From positions 111,756 through 175,755 of the forward strand of contig VZQC01013973.1 in assembly GCA_009823505.1 (NCBI GenBank): 64,000 nucleotides of DNA, read 5' to 3'. Numbering within the stretch: position 1 is the stretch's first letter; every line of letters starts with the position of its first letter. The notes below the pieces were generated by a model, which searched no databases, was not told where the DNA came from, and was given only the letters and a program-made list of their open reading frames with translations. Shown here one piece after another: positions 1 to 10,916 of this stretch. Both the position numbers and the translations under genes were made by a program. The stretch comes from Rhizomys pruinosus (taxonomy: Eukaryota > Chordata > Mammalia > Rodentia > Spalacidae).

Positions 1-100
1 ACTATTGATTGATATTTGTAGTATGTTTGGTCAATGAAAATCTTTCCAAAGGGAGTCCCTGAAGTAACAGTTACAAGGGTGTCTAAAGTGGAGAAAGGTG

Positions 101-245
101 GGGCTGGTGAGATGGTCCTCAGCAGGCAAAGGCACTGCTGCAAGCCTGACAACCCAAGTTCAATCCCTGGGGACCCACATAATGAAATGAGCCAACTCCA
201 CCTGTTGTCTCTGGCACTTCCCGTGGACCAGAGTCCCACTTAATC
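101..245 (+). repeat. B2-like tRNA-derived SINE, old copy
   Basis: Begins with the B2 head GGGCTGGTGAGATGG and has a B-box-like AGTTCAATCCC followed by CCCACATAATG. The body is diverged and the 3' tail is lost. Confidence 0.6.
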
Positions 246-640
246 GGTGCTTCAATGAATTGCTGGAAGACAGGGGAAGAATGGACAGCCTGCTGCACAG
301 AGGATGTGACTTATGTGAGGCCAAATAGTGACAGCGGCAGGAAGGAAGCCCTCCCACTTGGCTGCTTTAGCCAGCACTCACTGGCCAGAGCTCTGCTTGC
401 TCTTCCTGCTGGCTGTAGCATACCTATAGCTGGAGGCTGGACTTTGGTCCACTCTAGAGGAGGCAAACAGGCCTGGATCCTGCCACATTGCCCAGGACGC
501 CCAGAGAATTTCCAGCGAGGCAGGGAAGCACCACAGTTCAGCTGCAACCTCTCAGCTTCCTCTCCTTCTCCTTGCTCCCTCACTTTCTCCCTCTTTTCTT
601 TCTATTCATAGTAGATTATGAGCCCAAAGATATGGGATGA
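246..640. other. No recognisable gene
   Basis: Unique-looking DNA. The 118- and 90-codon open frames here overlap on opposite strands and show no recognisable domain, so I treat them as chance. Confidence 0.5.
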
Positions 641-800
641 GGGTGGGAGAACAGCTCAGTGGATTGGTTTGCTGTACAAGCCTGAGGAACTGAGTTTGAA
701 TGCCACAGCACCAAAATGTGGTGGTCTACCTATAAACCCAGTGCGGGGTGGAGATTTCAGGAAACTTGCCTGGCAGTTGGATCTAAGCAATCGTGACTGA
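641..800 (+). repeat. tRNA-derived SINE, old copy
   Basis: AGAACAGCTCAGTGG resembles an A-box and the piece around 690-710 resembles a B-box. Heavily diverged B2/B4-like element. Confidence 0.45.
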
Positions 801-843
801 GCCTGCTAGTTCAGAGAGAACCCTGGTTAAAATGGAATCCTGA

Positions 844-1030
844 GGGGCTGGAGAAATGGTTTATCACTTAAGAGCCAGGTTCAGTTCCAGCACCAACATG
901 GTGGTAACCATGGGTCCGCTTAATTGCAATTCCAGGGGATCTTGGGTATTACATGCATGTGTTCTGTTACATACATGCAGGGAAGACACTCATACACAAT
1001 AAACTAAATAAAATCAATCAAAAAGTTTTT
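844..1030 (+). repeat. B2-like SINE
   Basis: GGGGCTGGAGAAATGG head, GTTCAGTTCCAGCACC B-box region, TTCCAGGGGATC body, and an AATAAA-containing A-rich tail followed by a T tract. Confidence 0.7.
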
Positions 1031-1142
1031 TTTTTTGTCTTTTTAAGATAGTCTCCCTAATGGGCCCGCTGTCCTGCATCGCTCCCTAGTAGATCAGCTT
1101 GGCCCATGAACTCAACAGGAAGCTTTTAAAAGTGGAGAATGG

Positions 1143-1302
1143 GCTGGGCCCATGGTGGCGCATGCCTTTAATCTAGCACACGGGAGGCAGAGGCAGGCGG
1201 ATCTTTGGTGGTTAAAGGCAAGCCTGGTCTACAGAGTGAGTTCCAGGACAGCTGGAGCTACAGGGAGACCCTGTCTCAAAAAGACCAAAAAAAAAAAAAA
1301 GT
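1143..1302 (+). repeat. B1 SINE
   Basis: Matches the local B1 pattern: CATGGTGGCGCATGCC, GGAGGCAGAGGCAGGCGG, CAAGCCTGGTCTACAGAG and GACCCTGTCTC, then an A-rich tail. Confidence 0.9.
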
Positions 1303-1431
1303 GGAGAATGGTAGTGGACGATACCTAATGTCCACCTCTGGTCCCTACACCCACATGAACACATACATGCACACGCACATAAGCACACTATACATACAGA
1401 ATTTTTGTTTAAGACAGAAATAAGTAAGTCT

Positions 1432-1590
1432 AGTGGGGTACAGTGGCACACACCTTTAATCCTAGCTCTTGGGAGGCAGAGGCAGGCGGATCTTTGTGAG
1501 TTCAAGGCCAGCCTGGTCTACATAGTGAGTTCCAGGACAGCCAGAGTTACAGGGAAACCCTATCTCAAAAAGCCAAAAAAAGAAAAGAAA
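1432..1590 (+). repeat. B1 SINE
   Basis: Same B1 landmarks (GGAGGCAGAGGCAGGCGG, GGCCAGCCTGGTCTAC) with an A-rich tail. Confidence 0.9.
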
Positions 1591-2269
1591 GAAGTCTGTG
1601 ATGATCCAGCACTGAAGTCTGAGCTGTGGGGTGCACCAGGTAGAGCATCTAGAACAGAAGACGTAGTGAGGATCCTACACTGAAGTCTGATAGTCTCCCC
1701 AGACCAGGGAGACGGCTGAAAGGTTGTCCCAAGATGCGATGCCACCAGGAGAAAAGCCAGACTCCAGCTGCGCATGTCCAGCCTTGTCCAGACTCCCAGC
1801 CTGGGGCTTCCGCCAGGACAATGGAATTCCCTGCATTTGGATCCCATCCAGTAGAGGCTCACATTTTCCATCGGTAGAACTGGCAGGGAGAGGACTGGAG
1901 GCCCAGATTCCCCCATGCATCTCGAGATGAGATGCATCAGGGTGATACTCAGAGCCACTCAGCCCAGAGGCGGGGGTACCTGGATCCTTCCAAACACCTG
2001 GGTAGCCCTGGGGACATTTCTTCAATCCAGCCCTGGGCCCTTGGCTCTGGAGTTTGGAAGAGATGCGAGCCAGCCAGCCAGCCAGCACAGTCCTCAAGGC
2101 TTATGGACCAGCCATCCAAATACAGCCTGAACCAATCACAATGTAACTATGTTTCATTTTCTAGGAATCCCCTGCCTACCAGCCTCACCTATCCAGAATG
2201 CCTGTGAGAATTAAGAAATAAGCAGGAGGCCTCTGAGCTCCTAAGAGCACTGATCCAAGACCTAGCTGC
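1591..2269. other. No recognisable gene
   Basis: Several overlapping open frames of 70-140 codons lie on both strands. They shadow one another and none has a recognisable motif. A short CCAG tandem repeat is present near 2070. Confidence 0.5.
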
Positions 2270-2271
2270 AC

Positions 2272-2460
2272 ACCTCCCAGCCAAGAGACCTAAGATAGAA
2301 GCCTGATCCTGATGATGTAGGCCAGTCATTCCAGATATGCAGGAGGTTAAGGTAGGAGGATCACAATTTTGTTCAGGGCCTAGACTATAGAATGAGTTCA
2401 AGGCCATCTTGGGCATCTTGGTGAGACCCTGTCTCAAAATGTAAAAAAAAATGTAAAAAA
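2272..2460 (+). repeat. Direct-repeat copy 1 (contains a B1-like SINE)
   Basis: From CACCTCCCAGCC to the A-rich tail this stretch is nearly identical to 3308-3520. It contains a diverged B1-like SINE (GAGTTCAAGGCCATC, GAGACCCTGTCTC). The pair brackets the ID-like array and the LTR-like block. Confidence 0.8.
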
Positions 2461-2722
2461 GAGGGCTATCGATGTAGCTCAGCAGAATACTTACTTAGAA
2501 TCCCCCATTGAGGGACTGGGGTTGTGGCTCAGTGGTAGAGCACCTGCCTAGAATACCCCATAGAGGGGCTGGGGGTGTGGCTCAGTGGTGGAGCACCTGC
2601 CTAGAATCCCCCATTGAGGGGCTGGGGGTGTGGCTCAGTGGTGGAGCACCTGCCTAGAATCCCCCATTGAGGGGCTGGGGGTGTGGCTCAGTGGTGGAGC
2701 ACCTGCCTAGAATCCCCCATTG
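2461..2722 (+). repeat. Tandem array of ID-like tRNA-derived units
   Basis: About five consecutive copies of a roughly 53-bp unit built on GTGGCTCAGTGGTGGAGC and CACCTGCCTAGAATCC. The first part resembles the A-box half of rodent ID (BC1/tRNA-Ala-derived) repeats. The B-box half is absent from each unit. The last three copies are almost identical, and the array ends at an ambiguous base (2723). Confidence 0.75.
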
Positions 2723-2723
2723 N

Positions 2724-3305
2724 TGAATTATTATTTGTGGACGGACAGGAGCTTGGGCATGCGTGGGCTAATTTTACTCAGCATGCTTCAGAGTCATTAG
2801 TAAAAATTACATGACCCCTCTGTTTACATCCTGAGCAATTGGAATTTGTGTGATGGTGTGGAGGTCTGAGATTGGCCACTAGGAGGTGATGTCACATGAT
2901 GCAGGGCCTTCCTGTCCCAGATCTATATAAGCTGCCTGTTACTTAGAATAAACGGATTTTCACGGATTTGCCCCATCTGACATGGTCAGGCTATTACTTC
3001 ATGCATGGTTGTGGAGCTCTCAGTTCCTCAGCTGGCACCTTGAGGTTGCCAGGTTTGGGGAGCCAGGTGCTCTGGCCCACTGTGTGTTTGGGTGTGGGAC
3101 CATCAGCCTCCCAGCTGCATGTTTAGCAGCAGGACATCAGCCCCACTGGGTGTTTGTTCATGAGAGTTACCAGCTCCAGGGCTGAGTGTTTAGCTGTGGG
3201 ATCATTAATTCGATGACTGAGAGTTTGGCTATCAATCTGGTGGCTGTGTGTTGCCCATGAGATCATCAGTCTCATGGCTGACCACAGGGCCAGCAGCCTC
3301 CTTGA
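2724..3305 (+). mobile_element. Solo LTR-like element
   Basis: A TATATAA box (2924-2930) is followed 17 bp later by AATAAA (2947-2952), the compact promoter/poly(A) layout of many rodent LTRs. The block sits between two copies of a direct repeat. The ends are uncertain because the left border coincides with an N. Beyond 3000 the sequence contains internally repetitive TGGCTG-type segments. Confidence 0.45.
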
Positions 3306-3307
3306 CA

Positions 3308-3520
3308 GCACACCTCCCAGCCTAGAAAATACCTAAGATACAAGCCTGATCCTGATGATGTAGGCCAGTCATTCCAGATATGCAGGAGGTTAAGGTAGGA
3401 GGATCACAATTTTGTTCAGGGCCTAGACTATAGAATGAGTTCAGTGCATCTTTGGGGCATCTTCTTGGGAGACTCTGTCTCGAAATGTAAAAAAAAAAAA
3501 AAAAAAAAAAAAAATGTAAA
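3308..3520 (+). repeat. Direct-repeat copy 2 (contains a B1-like SINE)
   Basis: Near-identical to 2272-2460, ending in a long A tract (about 3489-3512). It differs mainly in tail length and in a few bases before it. Confidence 0.8.
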
Positions 3521-3525
3521 AAGAG

Positions 3526-4383
3526 GCCACTAAGCAATAAAGCAAATGTTGTTCTTGAGACAAGCAAGACTCCCTCCGTCAGTATCAGCTACAACTCAAC
3601 AGCCTGGAGTACTGTGGCACAGTGGCAGCCAAGTGTCTATATATATATACCAAATCTATTTGGCTCTTAGCTTTCTCCTTGAATAACTCACAGCTGATGT
3701 GAGGAATAACTCACAAGCTTGTGCCACAAAGCTTGTGTCCTTGGGTGGTTTGGGGTGGATGGGGGGGGGGGGGGGGGGGGTTTGTTGAGCCACAGTAAGA
3801 ACTTGTAACCCTTTATAGAGAAACGACAGTTTGCGGATTAGCATGCCACCAAGCATCTGTGGCTAAGCTCACAGCTTAGCTTGACATAATAAGTGTTACT
3901 GCTTAAATGCCTGTACATCCAATAGCTTTGTGCTTTGTTAATATGACTAAAAAGGGTTTCACTGGAAAAGCTTGTCAACCCATGAAAGGGAAACAACCTG
4001 AAACAGACTAGAGTCAAATGAAAACTCCAAAGAAATTAGACTGTTTTCTTCTCACCCACTTGTGCCCCTTCTCCAAAGCCCAGGGAGCAAACTGCGGAAG
4101 AGGAGGCGTGGGTAGATTGTAAGGGCTGTGGAGAGATAAGGGTGAATCATGAGACTACAGGAATAAAGTCTGGACTCCTGATTGATTAACATGTATGTGC
4201 ATACAAGCTTCTCCAACTGGTCTATGGGGAACCTTGGGTTTTTAAAAAATTTGGACATAGATACTTTGCAAAATGCACCAATTACCTGATTGTAATGACA
4301 TAATGAGTGAATGTCAATGCTATTGCCATCAACTGTGTCATTGTATTGTTGAATCCCTTTAAAAAATTAATTAAAAAAAAAGA
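3526..4383 (+). mobile_element. L1-like retroposon, 3'-end copy
   Basis: The 4050-4380 part matches 22560-22880 and 63775-64000 (shared GCGGAAGAGGAGGC, GTGAATCATGAGACTACAG and CAAGCTTCTCCAACTGG). It ends in an A-rich tail, AATTAAAAAAAAAGAGG. The flanks AAGAGGCC and AAGAGGCTAT suggest a short target duplication around an insertion into the second copy of the direct repeat. It carries a poly(G) tract at 3761-3780. The subfamily is not identified. Confidence 0.6.
3761..3780 (+). repeat. Poly(G) tract
   Basis: About 20 consecutive G bases inside the L1-like copy. Length is likely to be unstable and sequencing-sensitive. Confidence 0.9.
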
Positions 4384-7300
4384 GGCTATCGTTTTTATAT
4401 GTAGCCTCAGAATAGCATAAAAATTGCTTAGAATAGCTCCGTCACCACATTTGAAGGTGTACTTACACCTAGAGTGGGTGTGGGAATCAGATTGTTATAA
4501 GTAATAGCACCTGCATTAAAATCAACAAATTAGACAAGAGAACTGGGGTGGTAAGGTTCTCACGAGTGGTAAGTAGCACTGGTGTTCTGAGTATTATTGA
4601 ACATTTTCGGGAGTTATCAGAGGAGCCTGATAGTTTAATTAGAAGAGACTCGATTGCACATTTCGCACACTCAGGTACACATCGTAACTAACCATCCATA
4701 ATGACGTAAATGTACAGGATAAAGTTGCGTAGAGGTCGTTAATAATTGATAGAGGGCTCACAATAGGGACAAAGCTCCTTTTATATCTCTGCAATTGGTT
4801 GCACTCTTGGGAGTTAGCTACTCGCAATTGGGGGTGCGCCTGCTTTCCTAAAGGTTGTCTCTGCTTTGTAGGTTCGGTGAGAGATGGGAATCTGGTACTC
4901 TCTGCGAGCCTTACCCCTTGGCGTATAGCGTCGCTCAAATAGGGGCCGAGAATTTTCCCAGAGGACTTCCAGAATGAGCCCTCAAGCCTAGCAGAAAACG
5001 AGGGTTCTGGTAGCTGTCTTCTTGTGGTTGACACACCATTGTTGCCATGGTCTGCTGTAGGTGGTTAGATGAATATAGGATGAGAGTGGGCTACACACTT
5101 TGTAAGGACTGAGTCCACAAACCGAGGGAAGTGAGTTGAGTGCTGCATGGGATAACCCTAAATCATGGATCAAGCTCATTCGTCTGTGCACCTACAGCCT
5201 CCTCAATGGAGCTCCAATGGGAACCCTTGGGTTGTTCAAAATTTAGAAATATATATGTGTTTCTTCATTGATCTCAAATGCAGTACAATCTTGAGAGTCC
5301 TCTAAGGATTCGTAAGCCGCACACATAATTGTCTGCGTAACCATCTAAATGTTTGGTATTCGGACCTTCCTCAGTGCAACCAACTGCGTCAATTATAGTG
5401 TAGAATCCCCCATGTAAAAAAAAGTAAACCAATGATAAAAAAAATAAAGACAAGAAAAAGAAACACTTGTTCTGTGGGTTCTCTTGCCTGGCGATGTACC
5501 CTGGCAACCTTCCGTGCAACCCACTTGACCTTCTAGTAAAAAAAACAGCCTGGGAAGTTGAGTCTTCCTTGTCCCATGTATAAACGACTGAGGGTTGTCA
5601 GACCTGCTTTGTTGAGAAGGCTAGAAGAACTCAAGTCCCTCAGCAACACAGTAGCTGGGAGCGGATTGGTTAGGCGGGGTCAAGAGCCTTGTTAGCATAG
5701 CACGTTTTCCAGCCGTATTTCTTCCTACCTCACTCCTAAAGCTAACGCACCTTCCATACAGCTACAACGAGAAGGTGTGTCTGAGAGGTCTACTTCGAGC
5801 TGAGGGTGTAAGTATTTTGTCTGGCACGCTGAATTTCAAAATCAGATTTGTCGGAGGCAGGGTAACGCTCCGGACCCTTCCTTCCATTGATGATCATAAG
5901 AGCACCACTCTTTTTGGTCTGATTGACTATAGGCGACAGTCCCCTCAGAGGTTACAACAACCCACCCTCCCTGTTGTGCACTTCCTGGCTGTTACACAGT
6001 GGCCCTCATTGCCCACTGCGGGAAGGGAGTTGGGTTCATGGCTCCCAGATTCCTCCTGAATTACCTCCTCAGTTCACCAGGTCCAAGTACTATCTGTGGT
6101 ACACAACCTAGACCTCAGGACAACAAGGAAGAACCTCACTGACAGCGTCTAGCGCGTACGACATGGGAGTTGCACTCCAGACCACTGGGCAGGGAGCAGC
6201 CAGTGATGTACTTCCTGTCCCTCTCTCTGCTGCTTTCTCACTGCCCTCCCCCATGCTGTGATGGACCAATCCAAAGTTCTCCAGGCACTATGCAAGCACC
6301 TTCTCTTCGAATCCTCGTGCCCCTCTTTAATACTTCCTCCATTTGACTTGGTGCCTTCGCGCTACCCTAGTGGCGCTCGCCAGGTAGGCGAGGTCGTGGA
6401 GCCAGTGCCACTGATGAGCTTGTTTTTGAGCTTAGGCTCTGGTGGGAGGCTGCTGACTTAATGGCTCTCGTCCTCACTCTCTGGTGCTTTGAAAGCTAGC
6501 CCTCGATTGTCAACTTGACACACTTGGGGGACACTTGCGACGCGGATCTCTAGCTCGCGGTGAATTTACACGTCTTGGGACTTCTTTTGGGGACGTGTCG
6601 CTGATGGGGGCATGTCTGCTCAAGGGCAATATGGAGTCGTGCTATTCTGTTGACTAAAGGTTGAGGGGTAGAATGATTGGGGAGGTCGAGACTACGGTGG
6701 TTGCGCAACGCATGATGGTTGTGGGTGGTGCCATTACTACCCTGGGCCGGGTGGCGTCCCCATGCATGTACAAGAAAGCAACGCTCGAATGCACAGGGCA
6801 AGCCCGGAGAGTGTTTCAGCCAGTAAGCAGCATTTCTCTGGTCGTCTCTGGCTTCGTTTCCTGCCTCTAGGTTGTACTTCAAGCACGTGAGTATGAAGTA
6901 TAACAGATTGTTTTCCTTTTTTGTGGTTACTTCTTTGGTAGTGTGTTGTGTAGATGCACTAGAGAGCACTTGAGCTCATGAATCGTGTCTCCTACTCTAA
7001 AAATGAAAGATAGCTCATGCCCTTGCACCCACGCGAAGCGTACACCAAAGCCTGCAGGCGCTGGACACCCATCCCTGACGTCCAGTTGCATAGATAATTA
7101 ATAGGACTAGTTTTGTGTAGGTCGAAAAGAGTGGTTAATGTAATCTTGTATGGAATATGCTCATTTTTAGCTATTTATATCAGCTTGAGTATGACTCGAT
7201 CACCGGAAGGTATGTGCTTTTCTCCTGCTATGTATGTAGCTAGAGTGAGCAGTACCATGTTCTTGTAGTTGAACCTAGTTTGTGAACTGTTCTAATCCTG

Positions 7301-7843
7301 CAGGTAGCATGTCATGCAAGATTTCGTTCCATCACCTTTAAAGTCTAGTTTATCAAGTATGTGATTGCATATTCCTATTTGTGTTGTTATTTGATATGTA
7401 CAGTGTCTCGGTGAATGTGTATGTCTCGACAGTGTGTAACTGCTCGGAAGCTGTAAGCTCGTGGTCTCTGAATGATTGACTAATGACTCACTGATAGTAA
7501 GGATTGGAGTCTGTCCGTAATAGAAGAGATGCTATGGCTGGTCGCCTGGACATAGCTTGGGCTTGTGTTTCGTCCCGTGGAGGATCCGGGTGTCTCTCTC
7601 TATTGGGGAGCGTGGTCCTTAGTGGGGCACTGCTGAATGATCAACTTTGTGTTCCTGTGTGTATGTCTGTGTGTGTCCAGCTCAAGCTTGTCTCCCATCT
7701 TGTTTGAGAGGGTTTCCTAAGTGGGGTGTGGGTGAGCTGGGGGTTTCGTACCTCACTAGCGAATGCCTTCCTTGATGGTCCTCTGTCTTTCTCCTTCTAA
7801 AAACAAACTTCTTTTGTACGTTTTTTTTCTCTGTTTTTTTTTT

Positions 7844-7895
7844 GTGTGTGTGTGGTGTGTGGTGTGTGTGTGTGTGTGTCGTGTGTGTGTGTGTT
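7844..7895 (+). repeat. (TG)n microsatellite
   Basis: Interrupted TG repeat, directly followed by a damaged B1 in minus orientation. Confidence 0.85.
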
Positions 7896-7899
7896 GGGG

Positions 7900-8062
7900 T
7901 TTAGAAACAGGGTCTTCCTATAGGCCCCAGCTGGCTCAGATAACTTGGCTAATATTGAGCCAGCGCTGCCTTGTAACTCGGTAGAGATCCACCTGGCTCT
8001 AGCCTGCACCGAGTGGCTGGGAATTAACGGCTATGGCACCTCACCAGTGCTCAGCCTCTTTG
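7900..8062 (-). repeat. B1 SINE, damaged
   Basis: Reverse-strand B1 landmarks (GAAACAGGGTCTTCC, GAGATCCACCTGGCTCTAGCC) are present but with many small insertions and substitutions. Confidence 0.65.
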
Positions 8063-8124
8063 TTTTTTTTTTTTTTCTTTTTTTTGGGTATTTATTGACA
8101 AGTACATGTTTTTAAAAACCTTAT

Positions 8125-8318
8125 TATTGTGGGTGATTGTGGAGGCATGCACTTTAAATCCAGCACTGGTGAGGTAGAGGTTAGGTGGATCTCTGTGGGT
8201 GTGTCAAGGCCAGCCTGGTACTTACAGAGCGAGCTCCTAGGACATCTCGTGGTACTAAAAGGGAGACCTCTGCCTACATAAAAATAACCAAAAAAGAAAA
8301 CTGAAAGAAAAAAAAAAG
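8125..8318 (+). repeat. B1 SINE, damaged
   Basis: GGCATGCACTTTAAATCCAG, GGTGGATCTCTGTGGGTG and CAAGGCCAGCCTGG are visible, with irregular indels, then an A-rich tail. Confidence 0.65.
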
Positions 8319-8337
8319 ATAAAACATTTTATTTTGC

Positions 8338-8482
8338 AGGATGTGGTGGCACATCCTTTAATCCCAGGGGAGGCAGAGGCAGGCAGATCTCTGTGAGTTC
8401 AAGGCCAGCCTGGTCTACATAGCAAGCTCCACACTAGCTGGGACTAAAGGGAGAACCTTCTCAAAAAAAAAAGACAAAAAAT
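8338..8482 (+). repeat. B1 SINE
   Basis: GGTGGCACATCCTTTAATCC, AGGCAGATCTCTGTGAGTTC and an A tail. Much cleaner than the B1 copies just upstream. Confidence 0.85.
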
Positions 8483-8489
8483 TTTAATT

Positions 8490-8706
8490 TAACATTTTTA
8501 TTTTATTTGTATGAATGTGTTACCTGCATGTATATAAGTGCACTAGTGTTGTGCAATGCCCGTGGAGGTCAGAAGAGTGTGTCAGACCCATGGAAGTGGA
8601 GTTACAGATAGATGGTTGTTAGCTACTATGTGGGTGCTGGGAACTGAGCCCTGGTCCTCTGCAAGAGCAGCCATGCTCTTAACTGCTGAGCCACCTCTCC
8701 AGCCCC
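8490..8706 (-). repeat. B2 SINE, older form
   Basis: Minus-orientation B2 from an A-rich tail (T/A-rich on plus) to GAGCCACCTCTCCAGCCCC. It has only one copy of the GGAGTTACAG body segment, unlike the young copies. Confidence 0.85.
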
Positions 8707-8805
8707 TGGTTCCCTCCCTTTAAACCTCAGATTTAACCACCATTCTCTCAGCTGCTGCTTTTTGTTCTCATGGCTCTCAGGGCCTGGTTCAAGCTCCCCA
8801 GGAGC

Positions 8806-8970
8806 ACACCACACACACACACGCACACATACACATACACACGCACACATACACACACACATACACACACATACACACACACATACACACATACACACCA
8901 ACAACATATCACCATCACACATCACACACACCACATACACACACATACACACACACACACACACACACAA
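8806..8970 (+). repeat. (CA)n-rich microsatellite
   Basis: Long compound CACA/CATACA repeat. The His/Thr-rich and Val/Cys-rich open frames over it are artefacts of the repeat. Confidence 0.95.
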
Positions 8971-9151
8971 CAACTGTTCCATGGCCTCAGCCTTCCTCCT
9001 GAGTCCTGAGTCCTCCACTGTACTCACTGTGTCCAGCCACCATCTCCAGTGCTTTCTGTGTCCCCTCTCACACTCTTCATGAAGCTTGGTACCCAGAGTC
9101 AGCCTACAGTCCTAGGTCACAGAGTTCAAATAAAGAAAACTCACTCCCATG

Positions 9152-9290
9152 CTGGGCGGGCATGGTGGCACACACCTGTAATCCTAGCACTCCGGAGGAG
9201 GCTAAAGCAGGAGGATCTCTGTGAGTTCAAGGCCAGCCTGGTGTACATAGTAAGTTCCAGGCTAGCTGGGACTAACTCCATGTTAGAGTA
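9152..9290 (+). repeat. B1 SINE
   Basis: GGGCGGGCATGGTGGCACAC head and GAGTTCAAGGCCAGCCTGG. The 3' end is truncated before a clear A tail. Confidence 0.85.
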
Positions 9291-9589
9291 AGGAAGAGAC
9301 CAGCCCTTACACAGCACACAAATTATATGAAAACATGACACACATGCAATACAATGCTCAACAAAGCTAAACAAATAATGCAGTTCAGAAAGCCTTGTCC
9401 AAAGGACAGGAGAAATCGTGGCATTAGTTTTGCTGTGAGCTGAAGAACTCGGGACATGGATGTGATGCAGCATGGTGGCACTCAGAGGTTGAAAACAGCG
9501 TGAGCTCAATGGTTCAACAGTTCCCTCTGCTTCTCTTTTCTTATGTCCTCCCATTCATTTAGCATCATTCATTCCTCTACTTTGTCTAC

Positions 9590-10050
9590 ATGCATCTTCG
9601 ATATATCCATCCACCTATACATCCATACCTCCATCAGCCTATGTACCTTACTTGTTCATGCATCCATCCAACTATAAGCCTGTCCATTCATCTTTCCATC
9701 TGTAGATGCATGCTCCCATCTATCCTAGCCATTTGCCCATCCATCCACCCATCCATCCATCTATCCATGCATCCATCTATCCATCCATCCAATCCATCCA
9801 TCCATCCATCCATCATCCATCCATTCCATCCATCCATGCATGCATCCATTCATCCATCTATCCATTCATCCATCCATCCATGCATCCATGCATGCATCCA
9901 TCCATCCTTCTATGCATTTGCTTAACCCATCATCTATCCACCTATCCATGCATTCATCCTTTTATCCACGCAACCACCTATTCATCTCTCTGTGCATCTA
10001 TGCATCCACCCACCAATTCATCCTTCTATCTATTTGCCTATCATCCATCA
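9590..10050 (+). repeat. (ATCC)n tetranucleotide microsatellite
   Basis: About 460 bp of ATCC-type repeats with interruptions, purest at 9726-9905. Open frames reading His-Pro-Ser-Ile in all three frames are repeat artefacts. Confidence 0.95.
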
Positions 10051-10143
10051 TCTACCCATATATAAATCCCAAGACAGTGTCTGAAATGATATCCATGGAA
10101 TACCTACAGTAATTATTTCTGAGTACAAGGATGATATGCCTTC

Positions 10144-10239
10144 TCTTTTTTTTTTTTTTTTTTTTTTTTTCTTTCTTCTTTCTTTCTCTTCTTTCCTTCT
10201 TTTTTTCTCTTTCTTTTTTCTTTCTTCTTTCTTTTCTTT

Positions 10240-10275
<36 letters not shown>

Positions 10276-10290
10276 TATCTTTCTTCTTTC
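10144..10290 (+). repeat. Polypyrimidine (TTTC)n tract
   Basis: About 145 bp of T and C with almost no purines, ending in a regular TTTC repeat next to an old B1 fragment on the minus strand. Could adopt triplex structures; that is inference. Confidence 0.9.
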
Positions 10291-10370
10291 TAGATAAGAT
10301 CTCACTATGTTGCCCAGGCTGGCCTTGAACTCCTGCTGTTCTTCCTGCCTCAGTCTCCTGAATGCCCAGT
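10291..10370 (-). repeat. B1 fragment, old
   Basis: AGATCTCACTATGTTGCCCAG and GGCCTTGAACTCCTG are B1/Alu-like landmarks in minus orientation. Confidence 0.65.
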
Positions 10371-10417
10371 TTCAGATTTTGTTTTCTTTTGAAATAACAT
10401 GTTAGATATATTTTAAG

Positions 10418-10560
10418 CCAGGTGTGGTGGCACACACCTTTAATCCCAGCACTTGGGAGGCAGAGGCAGGCGGATCTATGTGAGTTCAAGGCCAGCCTGG
10501 TCCTCAGAACAAGTTCCAGGACAGCTGGGGCTACAGGGAGATTTTACAAAAAAAAAAAAC
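10418..10560 (+). repeat. B1 SINE
   Basis: GCCAGGTGTGGTGGCACAC to an A tail, followed by an (AT)n stretch at 10561-10577. Confidence 0.9.
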
Positions 10561-10595
10561 ATATATATATATATATAGTAATTTTTTTGTCGTTT

Positions 10596-10730
10596 TGGTC
10601 TTTTTGAGACAGGGTCTCCCTGTAGCCCCAGCTGGCCTGGAACTTGCTATGTAGGCCAGGCTGGCCTGGAATTCACAGATATCCACCTGCTTCTGCCTCC
10701 TGAGTGCTGGGATTAAAGGCATAAACTAAT
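10596..10730 (-). repeat. B1 SINE
   Basis: Minus-strand B1: GAGACAGGGTCTCCCTGTAG to GTGCTGGGATTAAAGGCA. Confidence 0.9.
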
Positions 10731-10756
10731 ATTTTATTCTATTATTTTTGTATTTT

Positions 10757-10895
10757 CTTTTTTTTTTTTTTTTGTTCCCAGCTGGCCTGAAACTCAATAT
10801 ATAGACCAGGTTAGCCTCCATCTCTCACAGAGCTGCCTGCTTCTGCATCCCCAGTGCTGGGAATGAAGGTATGCACCACCAGACCAGCTAAAGTA
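10757..10895 (-). repeat. B1 SINE, old
   Basis: Diverged minus-strand B1: CAGCTGGCCTGAAACTC and CCCAGTGCTGGGAATGAAGG. Confidence 0.75.
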
Positions 10896-10916
10896 ACATT
10901 TTAAAAAAGATGAGCA

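Larger units (their letters stand above)
4390..8300. other. CpG-rich, noisy block
   Basis: CpG dinucleotides are much more frequent here than elsewhere (for example around 6140-6160, 6355-6390 and 6535-6560). Recognisable repeats are present but scattered with apparently random changes: a second, badly degraded copy of the L1-like tail near 5130-5450, and damaged B1 copies at 7900-8062 and 8125-8318. No gene is recognised. Possible readings are low-accuracy gap-filled sequence or a genuinely fast-mutating segment. Confidence 0.5.

Noticed and set aside
4639..5034. A 131-codon minus frame in the noisy block
   Set aside because: No recognised domain, lies in a region of doubtful base accuracy and includes repeat-derived sequence.
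8626..9082. Val/Cys-rich and His/Thr-rich frames over 100 codons
   Set aside because: Produced by the CA/TG repeat.
9590..10065. Frames of 90-119 codons rich in His-Pro-Ser-Ile
   Set aside because: Translation of the ATCC microsatellite in three frames; no gene.
10048..10489. Lys/Glu-rich 145-codon minus frame
   Set aside because: Reverse translation of the TTTC polypyrimidine tract plus a B1.
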